Program-made: the position numbers and the translations under genes | The notes under the pieces: generated by a model | The model's database searches: none | What the model saw: only the letters and a program-made list of their open reading frames with translations | What the model was told of the DNA's origin: nothing | In this document: positions 19,677-27,409 of the stretch, piece by piece | How positions within the stretch are numbered: position 1 is the stretch's first letter | Layout: every line of letters starts with the position of its first letter | NCBI GenBank assembly: GCA_009780135.1 | Contig: WRAP01000005.1 | Span: 1 to 64,000 of the forward strand | From: Bacillota bacterium | GTDB taxonomy: Bacteria; Bacillota; Clostridia; Christensenellales; Pumilibacteraceae | Reading direction: 5' to 3' | Length of the DNA: 64,000 nucleotides

Positions 19677-20810
19677 ATGCAAAACAAAACTTCAAAAACT
19701 GAAAAAGAAGAACTTTTAGAAAAGGATTTTCCACTTAACGGTACTACAATTCAAAATAGTGGTGCTATTGCTTTAGAATTAGATATAGTGGAAGAAAGTT
19801 TATCAGATCAAGTTAAGGTAATGAGTCCATTACAGCTAGTATTAAAACGCTTTTTTAGATCTAAATTATCGATAGCGGGTCTTGTTATGATACTCTTTTT
19901 GTTTGCTTTTTCTTTTTTAGGACCGCTATTTAGGCATATAAATTGGCTTCCTGTCTATGAAGAATTAGAGCGTTTTTCTACAGACGACATTTTAGTAATG
20001 CCGTTTAGGCGTTATATGGAGGATGGTATTACATATTTTTATTATGTAACACGAACACAGCTTACATATAAAAGGCTTTCTCAACCGGATATTTATAATA
20101 TTTTAGGTACAGATCACCTAGGACATGATATTTTTTCTAGACTTATGTACGGCGGTAGAATTTCGCTAGGTATTGCGTTTTTAGTAATATTTATCTCTAC
20201 AGCCATAGGTGTATTGATGGGTTCTATAGCTGGATATTTTGGTAAGTGGGTAGATCAAATTATAATGCGTTTAGTGGATTTAATTATGTGTATTCCACAA
20301 CTTCCCATATTACTTATTATAGGTGCTATTTTAGATATGTACACGGGTCCCCCCCATAATATTGTAACACCGGCTATGAGAATTTGGCTTATTATGCTAG
20401 TATTAACAGTATTTGGTTGGGCAGGTACAGCAAGGCTTGTTAGAGGACAGATATTGATGCTTCGAGAACAAGACTATATGTTAGCTGCCGAATCTATGGG
20501 ACTTAGTGCTTCTAGAAGAATATTTAAACATCTTATACCTAATGTTATGCCACAGCTTATAGTATCTATGACGCTAGGACTTGGTGGTGTAATATTAGCA
20601 GAAGCATCGCTTAGCTTTTTGGGCTTTGGTGTACAAGAGCCGTTTGCCGCATGGGGAACAATGATAGGAAGTTTAAGATATTTCCACATTCTAACAAATC
20701 ACTTCCATCTATGGGGACCACCAGGCTTTCTTATAATGATGGCAGTGCTAGGCTTTAATTTTATAGGCGATGGTCTCCGAGACGCATTTGACCCAAAAAT
20801 GAAACGATAA
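19677..20810 (+). CDS. oppC: Oligopeptide ABC transporter permease (OppC/DppC type)
   Basis: A 377-residue membrane permease. A long cytoplasmic N-terminus of about 60 residues precedes the first helix. LGTDHLGHDIFSRLMYGGR is the hallmark of OppC/DppC, and the EAA loop is at REQDYMLAAESMGLSASR. The conserved end EASLSFLGFGVQEPFAAWG is present. No Shine-Dalgarno box precedes the ATG. The preceding 76-nt gap has partly complementary ends (AACGC/GCGTT). A terminator follows, so the unit is binding protein-OppB-OppC without oppD/oppF. The ATPase starting at 63773 is a candidate partner. Confidence 0.92.
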   Translation: MQNKTSKTEKEELLEKDFPLNGTTIQNSGAIALELDIVEESLSDQVKVMSPLQLVLKRFFRSKLSIAGLVMILFLFAFSFLGPLFRHINWLPVYEELERFSTDDILVMPFRRYMEDGITYFYYVTRTQLTYKRLSQPDIYNILGTDHLGHDIFSRLMYGGRISLGIAFLVIFISTAIGVLMGSIAGYFGKWVDQIIMRLVDLIMCIPQLPILLIIGAILDMYTGPPHNIVTPAMRIWLIMLVLTVFGWAGTARLVRGQILMLREQDYMLAAESMGLSASRRIFKHLIPNVMPQLIVSMTLGLGGVILAEASLSFLGFGVQEPFAAWGTMIGSLRYFHILTNHFHLWGPPGFLIMMAVLGFNFIGDGLRDAFDPKMKR

Positions 20811-20811
20811 C

Positions 20812-20851
20812 AGCAAAAGGGCGATACACTTAGTACCGCCCTTTTGCCAAA
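20812..20851 (+). terminator. Rho-independent terminator after oppC
   Basis: A CAAAAGGGCG / CGCCCTTTTG stem with a 13-nt loop directly follows the oppC stop codon. Confidence 0.8.
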
Positions 20852-20858
20852 AAACTCC

Positions 20859-20887
20859 TTGCAAAATATAGAAATATATGTTATAAT
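20859..20887 (+). promoter_or_regulatory. Promoter of CotH lipoprotein gene
   Basis: TTGCAA 20859-20864 and TATAAT 20882-20887 with a 17-nt spacer. Confidence 0.85.
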
Positions 20888-20909
20888 ATATGTATAAAGG
20901 CGAAAAAAT

Positions 20910-23060
20910 ATGAAAAAACTTTTCCAACTTAAAAAGCTCAAAATCGTAATAGTTACTATTTTAACAATAGTATTAGCGTTTGCGTTTGTTAGTTTTGCTT
21001 CGGCTTGCGACTCATCAACCGATTGCAAATATTGCGATGAATATAACCTGCCACAAACTCACACAGTGGTATTTTTAGACCGTAACATTGTACTTTTCAG
21101 TGAAATATTTGAGATTGGCGAAGATATTTCACTAACAGCAACACAAAATCCTGTAAGAACTGGCTACGAATTTTCTGGCTGGAATGTTTTAAGTGTGGGT
21201 AATGTAGACGGAGTTTTAACGACAACAGTAGAAGCCGTTTGGATAGCATTACCCGACCCTCCGCCACCGCCGTTTCCTATAGAAAAGCGAGTAATCTTTC
21301 AGCATCACGACGGTACTGTTATAGCTACTCATATAATAACTTTAGGAGAGCCTATCGGCTTACCACCAGCTCAAATGCCAAGTAGGTCGGGTCATACATT
21401 TGGTGGTTGGGAGATTATTAACACAGCTAATGTGTCTAATGTTCTTACAAAAACAGTTAGAGCAATGTTTATTCCTATTCCGCAAACTCCTATAGAGCCT
21501 AATGAAGACTATCAAATTGTTCGTTTTTTTAACGGCAGTACACTATTTCAGTCTAAAGAAATACCGTTTGGAGATGAGGTTAGTTTTGATGGAATTACTA
21601 TTCCATCTACAACAGACTTTCAATTTTTGGGTTGGAGAATAGACAGCGTTAGTATGGATGCTCAAGGCACTCTTATAACAGCAGTTAGTGCTATATGGAA
21701 TCGCTTAACTACAGGAGAATGGGGTTTTCCGATTGTAAGTATTCAAACAAACTCATCAAACGCAGGTTTTAGCCATGATTCTAGAGATGTTGGCGGTATC
21801 ACTAGAAGAATATGGGTAGAGGATGCTAGAATAAGTATTTCTAACGCAGAAGAGCCTACATTTAATTTTGATTACATTCCAGTTGATGTGCGTGGTAGAG
21901 GCAACTCTACTTGGGGAATGTTTTATAGGCATATGAGTTATAACAAAGTACCTTATAGAATACGCTTTCCTAATAATGTAGATAGCTTTATGCCTATGCT
22001 TAATAGCGGTTATAGGGCTCGCAACTGGACTCTTATAGCATCGGCTACCGATAGAACGCTTCTTAGACACTACACAGCCTTTCAATTAGGACGCACTATG
22101 AGCGGTGGTGCTAACTTTTGCCATGTTCCATTCAATAGATTTGTGCATCTATATATAAATGGCGACTATCGTGGAGTTTATAAGTTAACTGACCATATGG
22201 ATACAGACGGATTATTTTACGGAGAAACTCCGGCAACAGCTAGCGGGAGAGTAAATATTCGTGGTGGCAATATGCCAAACGCATGGAGAGATAACCCTTA
22301 TTACAGAGAATTTTATATAGAAATGTGTGTTAGAGCAGGCGGTTATCAACAAACTCCGGTAGATCATCATTTTTGGATAAATAACTGGACTAACAGCGGT
22401 AGTGGAGGCAGAAGGAGTTTTGAGCTTAGAGATGATAGCGGATTAGGCAGAGCCTCGGGACCAGCTTTAGAAGAAGAAGCAAGGGCTTTTACTCAACATG
22501 TGCACGATACTATAAGAGGTCGTAACTGGACAGCAATTCAACAGGTTATTGATGTACCTTCGTTTGTAGATTATTTTATCGTACAAGATATTATGATGAA
22601 TCCCGATATAAATTTTAGTAGTGTTCACGGTACTATTAGGGGTACAAGAAGTAATAGAAAAATGCATATGGGACCACTTTGGGATTTTGATTTATGTGCA
22701 GACAATAGCCAGTGGGTAGGTACCGCTCACCGTCCGGATCAAGGGCATTTTACGGCACAAAATCACCCGTGGTTTTATAATTTAGTTCGTCATGTGCCAC
22801 AATTTAGAGCGCTAGTAGCAGAAAGGCTAGTAGAAGTAAACGCTACTTATTTTCCACAAACAATAGCTCATATCAATCAACTAACAACAACCTACCGCAC
22901 AGATTTTAACAGAAACTTCGAGCGTTGGCCTATATTTGGCGAAAGAGTTCCGGCAGGTTCTCCTCGCCATGACCATCTACCAAGCTTTGATGCTCATCTA
23001 AATCAATTTACAACATTTATAACTCAAAGACTAGCTTGGATGATGGCCAATATAAGATAA
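20910..23060 (+). CDS. CotH-kinase-family lipoprotein with InlB B-repeats
   Basis: A 716-residue lipoprotein with a signal peptide and FASAC lipobox. Three InlB-like repeats of about 75 residues (the GYxFxGW pattern) precede a CotH kinase domain from about residue 280. That domain is marked by the glycine-rich DVRGRGNSTW, the HLYINGDYRGVYKL strand and the metal-binding PLWDFDLC motif. CotH proteins in Bacillus phosphorylate spore-coat proteins, and secreted relatives occur in cellulosomes and on surfaces of Clostridia. Here it would act outside the membrane, perhaps on neighbouring surface proteins (inference). It has its own promoter and an AAAGG box before the ATG. Confidence 0.88.
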   Translation: MKKLFQLKKLKIVIVTILTIVLAFAFVSFASACDSSTDCKYCDEYNLPQTHTVVFLDRNIVLFSEIFEIGEDISLTATQNPVRTGYEFSGWNVLSVGNVDGVLTTTVEAVWIALPDPPPPPFPIEKRVIFQHHDGTVIATHIITLGEPIGLPPAQMPSRSGHTFGGWEIINTANVSNVLTKTVRAMFIPIPQTPIEPNEDYQIVRFFNGSTLFQSKEIPFGDEVSFDGITIPSTTDFQFLGWRIDSVSMDAQGTLITAVSAIWNRLTTGEWGFPIVSIQTNSSNAGFSHDSRDVGGITRRIWVEDARISISNAEEPTFNFDYIPVDVRGRGNSTWGMFYRHMSYNKVPYRIRFPNNVDSFMPMLNSGYRARNWTLIASATDRTLLRHYTAFQLGRTMSGGANFCHVPFNRFVHLYINGDYRGVYKLTDHMDTDGLFYGETPATASGRVNIRGGNMPNAWRDNPYYREFYIEMCVRAGGYQQTPVDHHFWINNWTNSGSGGRRSFELRDDSGLGRASGPALEEEARAFTQHVHDTIRGRNWTAIQQVIDVPSFVDYFIVQDIMMNPDINFSSVHGTIRGTRSNRKMHMGPLWDFDLCADNSQWVGTAHRPDQGHFTAQNHPWFYNLVRHVPQFRALVAERLVEVNATYFPQTIAHINQLTTTYRTDFNRNFERWPIFGERVPAGSPRHDHLPSFDAHLNQFTTFITQRLAWMMANIR

Positions 23061-23107
23061 CACAAGGAGTGAGAAATTAGAATATGGTTGACTAATTTCC
23101 TAAAAGA

Positions 23108-24442
23108 GTGTATCTTATTTTTAAGGGGAATGAATTAAAAAACCTTAAGGAAAAACTTATCATTAAAAAAATAGATAAAAAAAACCAAAAGAATCAAAAG
23201 GAAAAATTTGTAAATCCAATTAAAAAATACCGTAAAATAGTGTCTCTAGATTTTGAATTATATAATTCGATGTTTTATTGGAGTATTTGTTGGGCGGGTG
23301 TGTGTGCTGTAAGTACCTCATTTAAGCCATTAACTAGATTTGATATAAAAATCAATCCCGCTATAAGGCATAAGTTTTGCGGGAAAGATTTAACTTTCCC
23401 ATTTACCGGTGCAGAAATTAGAAGAGAAAAGCTATTCGGCGAGGTTGCCGATAGGCTACTTAGTCATTTAACCAAAGATACGCTGGTGCTTGGGCATGCT
23501 TTTGATAACGATGCTAGAATGATTATTGATGCTTGTGCTAAGTATAATGTGGCTTGCCCCGAGTTTGACTATGTAGATACTAATATTTTATATAATGCTC
23601 TTACCGGTGAAACAGGTGAAAGGAGTTTAGCAAAGCTAGCCGAAAAATATGGCATAGAGTTTAATGCTCACGACCCGCTAGAGGACGCGAGAGCTACTAT
23701 GGAAGTGGCTAAAGCCATAACCGATGGTGATATGCTTGGATTTATAAAAAAGCATAATATAGAGCCGAGTAGGCTAGAAAATTCTCTTATGTATAGGGGC
23801 GGTTTACCAATTGAAAATACTGAGCAATTAGAAAAGCACAATAGACTTAATATGCCTTTTATTGCAGGAGCAAGCCAAAAAACACCAAATGATTTATACT
23901 ATATAGATACTGCGGTGCTAACCAGACAGGATTTGATGCCTGTGCTTTTGGCTTTAGTAGATAAGGGACATGGGTTTACATCAACTCCGTTTTCGGCAAG
24001 TATTCATATTACCAACAATTTATGTTTAGATGCTCCGCCCGATACGGTTAGCTTGCGTGCACTTGTTTACGAATTAGGATTAGACGGTACGCAATTCGAT
24101 TTTTCGCCAAAGCGTGTAAGAGATGCTAGAGGCAAAGCAATCACGATAGAGGAATATTACAAATGTGCTTTTTGTGGATTTAGTAAAAAAGGCGGTAAGT
24201 TAGATAAAAAAGGAGTATCGTTTAGTAAACGGGTAGAGCGTAGCGAGCATTTCGAGAATATGCTACGGGCAATTTTATCTAGTGGTGGCAGGGTATGTTT
24301 TGAAGTAGGTGATAGTGATTACTTTATAGTGCTGGATAAAGAAGAGCTTAAACAACAGGGTGACCAAAGACTGCGTACTTATCGTCGCTACAAAAAACAA
24401 CAGGTTTTTGATTTAGTAGAATTCAGCGACTTTTTGAGTTAA
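23108..24442 (+). CDS. DEDDh 3'-5' exonuclease (DnaQ/epsilon-like) with BRCT-like tail
   Basis: The N-terminal half carries an RNase T/DnaQ fold: SLDFE (D48, E50), GHAFDND (D133 or D135) and HDPLEDA (H188, D193), the complete DEDDh set. The middle (about 235-320) reads like a BRCT domain, a combination known in clostridial epsilon-like exonucleases, and the tail is basic. The role is DNA 3'-end proofreading or repair trimming rather than replication, given the lack of a polymerase subunit nearby. The start is uncertain: GTG 23108 is the only near candidate, with a weak AAAAGAG box, and the first 40 residues are unusually Lys-rich. A decayed heptad-like repeat (near 23068-23100) lies upstream. 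Confidence 0.8.
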   Translation: MYLIFKGNELKNLKEKLIIKKIDKKNQKNQKEKFVNPIKKYRKIVSLDFELYNSMFYWSICWAGVCAVSTSFKPLTRFDIKINPAIRHKFCGKDLTFPFTGAEIRREKLFGEVADRLLSHLTKDTLVLGHAFDNDARMIIDACAKYNVACPEFDYVDTNILYNALTGETGERSLAKLAEKYGIEFNAHDPLEDARATMEVAKAITDGDMLGFIKKHNIEPSRLENSLMYRGGLPIENTEQLEKHNRLNMPFIAGASQKTPNDLYYIDTAVLTRQDLMPVLLALVDKGHGFTSTPFSASIHITNNLCLDAPPDTVSLRALVYELGLDGTQFDFSPKRVRDARGKAITIEEYYKCAFCGFSKKGGKLDKKGVSFSKRVERSEHFENMLRAILSSGGRVCFEVGDSDYFIVLDKEELKQQGDQRLRTYRRYKKQQVFDLVEFSDFLS

Positions 24443-24474
24443 TGTTTTTTAGGTAAATACACATATACTAATAG

Positions 24475-25011
24475 ATGGATTTTCATACTAAAAAAATGAA
24501 AAGAGAGCAAAAAAGACAATATATAGAACTAGAAAAACGGTTAGAGCAACAACACAGACCTCTTCGGGAAAATCAATTAGAGTTAACAGCCAGCGACTTT
24601 AAGGGTGGAGAGTTAAAGCCGTCTGCTTTTGCTCGCCTTAAAGAGGAGTGCTGGTATATTCCATATGAAGAACAGGTCGAAATTAAACTGCCAGCGACAA
24701 ATATCGAGAGATTTAAGGAATGTTTAGATTTTTTAGCTTCAAGGGAACTTTCAAAACTTAAAAAAGACCGCAAAGAGGCTTTTATTCATGCGTTAGTTTT
24801 TTTCTTTGTAGGAATAGCAATTCTTGGTGTATTATCATTATGTTTATTATTCTGGGAAGCCTTTGCCGAAACAACATTTTTACCTGAGTTATTAACAATT
24901 ATATCATGGGCATTTGTTTGGGCATCAGTAACAATATTATTTATAGATTGGAAAAAGCGTCGAGACCAACGCTTTACACTACTACAATTGCTTTCAGCTA
25001 CAATTATATAG
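24475..25011 (+). CDS. Small protein with two membrane helices, unknown function
   Basis: A 178-residue protein with a charged, coiled N-terminus (rich in K, E, Q, R to about residue 100) and two C-terminal helices (about 104-127 and 137-160) ending in a basic tail. I do not recognise a family. A TATACT box (24464-24469) is only 5 nt from the ATG and there is no Shine-Dalgarno box, so this may be a leaderless transcript, but I see no matching -35 box. A bidirectional terminator separates it from convergent murC. Confidence 0.6.
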   Translation: MDFHTKKMKREQKRQYIELEKRLEQQHRPLRENQLELTASDFKGGELKPSAFARLKEECWYIPYEEQVEIKLPATNIERFKECLDFLASRELSKLKKDRKEAFIHALVFFFVGIAILGVLSLCLLFWEAFAETTFLPELLTIISWAFVWASVTILFIDWKKRRDQRFTLLQLLSATII

Positions 25012-25060
25012 AAAAGTATTTGAGAAAGTATAATATTTTTTATAAAGAATAATCTAAGAT

Positions 25061-25092
25061 AAAAAACATATGTAAATTATACTATGTTTTTT
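25061..25092. terminator. Bidirectional terminator between convergent genes
   Basis: AAAAAACATA / TATGTTTTTT with a 12-nt loop has A/T tracts usable on both strands; it separates the small membrane protein gene from murC. Confidence 0.75.
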
Positions 25093-25133
25093 ATTTGTTT
25101 TGTGCCGAAGTATGTAACAGTACCGATTAGCTT

Positions 25134-26534
25134 TTAGTTTGCAAATTCTCTAGCGTGGCTGTCTATACTGCCTGCACCGATAAAGAGTAGGGCGGTGGGG
25201 GAAAGAGGCGGAGTTGTAAAAGTAGTTTTATTAAGATAAGCAAACAGCGATTTATAATCGGGCATTAAGTAGGCGGTTTTGGCTAAGTAAGCTAATTCAG
25301 CTACGAGAGTTTCGGACTTGCCACCTTGGATTTCGATTTCTCTAGCGGCAAAAACTGGCATAATATAGAGTTCGTCGGCTAGTGATAAGCTAGTAGCGAA
25401 TTCTTTTTTTAGGCTGGCGGTGCGGGTGTAGGTGTGTGGCTCAAATACAGCGATGATTTTTTTATAACCCCGCTCACGCATACTTTGTAATAGGGTTGTT
25501 ATTTCTGATGGATGATGGGCATAGTCGGAGTAGATGTCAATGTTATTTTTTGTGGCTAGAAGTTCTTGACGGCGAGCAACTCCCGAAAAATTTTTTAGTC
25601 CGTTTATGATGTTGGCAGGGTAGATTCCGAGTATATGAGCGGAAGCTACGGAGGCAAGAGAGTTTATAACGGAGTGAGCACCAAATTCGTTAATGTGGAT
25701 TTTTAAGTTGCGCGGGCGTCGATTAAACGGTTCTACGGTTGAGTTATGTTTTTGTAGGGGACGCACTCCTGGGCGTCCCGAATGTTTAGAATTGTACAGC
25801 GGGACGTCTAGTGTGTGTTCCCTACAAAGTTGGTTTTCAAAAGTAATATTCACATAAAACTCAATACCTGTTTTTGTGGTTTTAATATTGCTAGCTATAT
25901 ATGTATTACGCAATTTTAAGCCAAAGGTTTTATAATTATTTTCTATAGCCCAGTCATATAAAATATCATCGTCGCCGTAAACTAAAACGGTTTGACTTTG
26001 TTTTGCTAGCTGTTTGTAACTACTAAAATAATCTTTAAAATCGCTAAAATAATCGGTATGGTCTAACTCGGCATTTAAAATAACAGTCAAATACGGCTTT
26101 AAGGTTAAAAAACTGCGTTTATACTCGCACGCTTCGGTTATAAAAAAATCGGTTTTATCGGGCGGAGTGCTTAAACTTGGGTAATTACCACCAATGTGCA
26201 TACAAGCGTTTTCTTTTCGTAAAATCTCTGCCAGCATACTTGTAGTAGTAGTCTTGCCATGAGTACCGCTAACAGCGATAACCTTTTTATAAAAATTAGC
26301 AATCTCACCTAAAAATTCGGCTCTTTCTATTGTTCTAATGCCTAGTCGTTTAGCCTCTAATACTTCCTCATTATTATCGCCCACAGCGTTAGTGTAAACA
26401 ACCAAATCCTTACCAACTACGCTATCCTTATTATGTATCGTATCCGAACCGCTTACGCTATGACCTAACACTACACAAATCTCACTAAGACGCTTCATAC
26501 TAACACCCTTATTTCCTACAAAATGAATATTCAT
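25134..26534 (-). CDS. murC: UDP-N-acetylmuramate--L-alanine ligase with in-frame repeat insert
   Basis: Adds L-Ala to UDP-MurNAc, the first peptide step of cytoplasmic peptidoglycan precursor synthesis. The 466 residues show the N-terminal HFVGNKGVSM and SGSD Rossmann motifs, the ATP-binding GTHGKTTT loop (90-97), the central FITEACEYKRSF and AELDHTDYF motifs, and the C-terminal GVARRQEL and DYAHHPSEI. Residues 236-262, between a beta strand and the usual G-x-H-x-V-x-N block, are encoded by a 78-bp palindromic repeat (25751-25828) that keeps the frame. The family normally has only a few residues there, so the enzyme probably tolerates a surface loop. It is transcribed alone, convergent with its downstream neighbour. 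Confidence 0.93.
   Translation of the reverse strand: MNIHFVGNKGVSMKRLSEICVVLGHSVSGSDTIHNKDSVVGKDLVVYTNAVGDNNEEVLEAKRLGIRTIERAEFLGEIANFYKKVIAVSGTHGKTTTTSMLAEILRKENACMHIGGNYPSLSTPPDKTDFFITEACEYKRSFLTLKPYLTVILNAELDHTDYFSDFKDYFSSYKQLAKQSQTVLVYGDDDILYDWAIENNYKTFGLKLRNTYIASNIKTTKTGIEFYVNITFENQLCREHTLDVPLYNSKHSGRPGVRPLQKHNSTVEPFNRRPRNLKIHINEFGAHSVINSLASVASAHILGIYPANIINGLKNFSGVARRQELLATKNNIDIYSDYAHHPSEITTLLQSMRERGYKKIIAVFEPHTYTRTASLKKEFATSLSLADELYIMPVFAAREIEIQGGKSETLVAELAYLAKTAYLMPDYKSLFAYLNKTTFTTPPLSPTALLFIGAGSIDSHAREFAN
25751..25828. repeat. 78-bp GTAGGG palindromic element inserted in frame in murC
   Basis: Left arm 25751-25780 and right arm 25801-25828 are inverted copies (TTTGTAGGG-rAC-rCAC-TrGrCGTCCCG). 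The total length is 26 codons and no stop is created on the murC strand. One arm matches the intergenic unit at 877-912. Confidence 0.85.
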
Positions 26535-26584
26535 TTTTTCATAGTATGAAAGATAACTATATTCCGTTACTTGTCAAAAAAATC

Positions 26585-26613
26585 TTGACACATCTTATGA
26601 TTTTTGCTACACT
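26585..26613 (+). promoter_or_regulatory. Promoter of prodomain-like lipoprotein gene
   Basis: TTGACA 26585-26590 and TACACT 26608-26613 with a 17-nt spacer, in the gap between divergent murC and the next gene. Confidence 0.6.
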
Positions 26614-26703
26614 TAAAGAGTAATATAATTACTATGCAAAAATATTTTTTACTTTTTGCAACGAATTTGTTTTTTGAAGTGTATTATATATGAGGGCTAC
26701 ATT

Positions 26704-27291
26704 ATGAAGAAAAAAATCATCTCAATATTATGTATAAGTATTTTATCAATAATGGCAATTCTATTTATAGGATGTATAGATGACCGTCCTATAAATCCTA
26801 TATGTTGTTTTGACGGAGCTAATGTTATTCGTTCTAACGAAGTCGAATCTTATTGGGTTATTCCTTTTGAAGAACGCTCGGCTAACTTAGCAATAGCAAA
26901 TCAGCTACATAATCAGCACACCGCACGCTATCAAGCAATGGATGAATTTTCTGGAATTTGGTTTTGTCGGTATGGCCATCTAAACATCGCACTTACAAGA
27001 CTTCCGGCAAATCGTGATAGAGTAAGTGGAATAATTTATAATCATCATAGATTTAACTATGGATTTTTAGAAGAAATTATGGGTGCTTTATCAGAGTTGT
27101 TTGGAGACTATTCATTATCTTCGATGGCCATAAGCCAGCGCAGGAATTTTGTAGAGGTAGAATTGTTGTCGGATGGCGAAGATGCTTGTAATTATATTAG
27201 GCAAATTGTAGCACATCTACAAGCTCAACAACTCTGGGAGAGAGATGCCGTATTATTTATAATAGGTTCTCCTAAGATAGTTCTCGATTAA
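26704..27291 (+). CDS. Lipoprotein resembling the pro-region of the S1 protease at 36106
   Basis: A 195-residue lipoprotein (FIGC lipobox, Cys24). Residues 80-190 align by eye with residues 88-200 of the trypsin-like protease at 36106: both have FSGxW...GxLNI, a later L-EI--A---L---Y block, a (Y/R)NFV strand and C-x(3-5)-A/N-xIR...F(F/I)IG at the end. The FSGxW...G-LNI pattern also recalls the pro-region of alpha-lytic-type proteases, which act as folding chaperone and inhibitor. A free-standing copy could be an inhibitor or foldase working in trans (inference). ATG 26704 is chosen over an upstream TTG because a GAGGG box precedes it and the lipobox then sits at a normal distance. Confidence 0.65.
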   Translation: MKKKIISILCISILSIMAILFIGCIDDRPINPICCFDGANVIRSNEVESYWVIPFEERSANLAIANQLHNQHTARYQAMDEFSGIWFCRYGHLNIALTRLPANRDRVSGIIYNHHRFNYGFLEEIMGALSELFGDYSLSSMAISQRRNFVEVELLSDGEDACNYIRQIVAHLQAQQLWERDAVLFIIGSPKIVLD

Positions 27292-27368
27292 GGGTTTTTG
27301 TTAGAATAAATTTAGAAGAAAGTAAACATATATTGTGGCAAAAGGGCGGTAGTTTTCTATTGCTCTTT

Positions 27369-27397
27369 TTGCTATGCGTTTCATTGTCTTATATGAT
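27369..27397 (+). promoter_or_regulatory. Promoter of addBA with very short leader
   Basis: TTGCTA 27369-27374 and TATGAT 27392-27397 with a 17-nt spacer; the ATG at 27410 is 12 nt beyond, so the leader would be about 6 nt. Confidence 0.55.
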
Positions 27398-27409
27398 AAA
27401 ATATATTCA

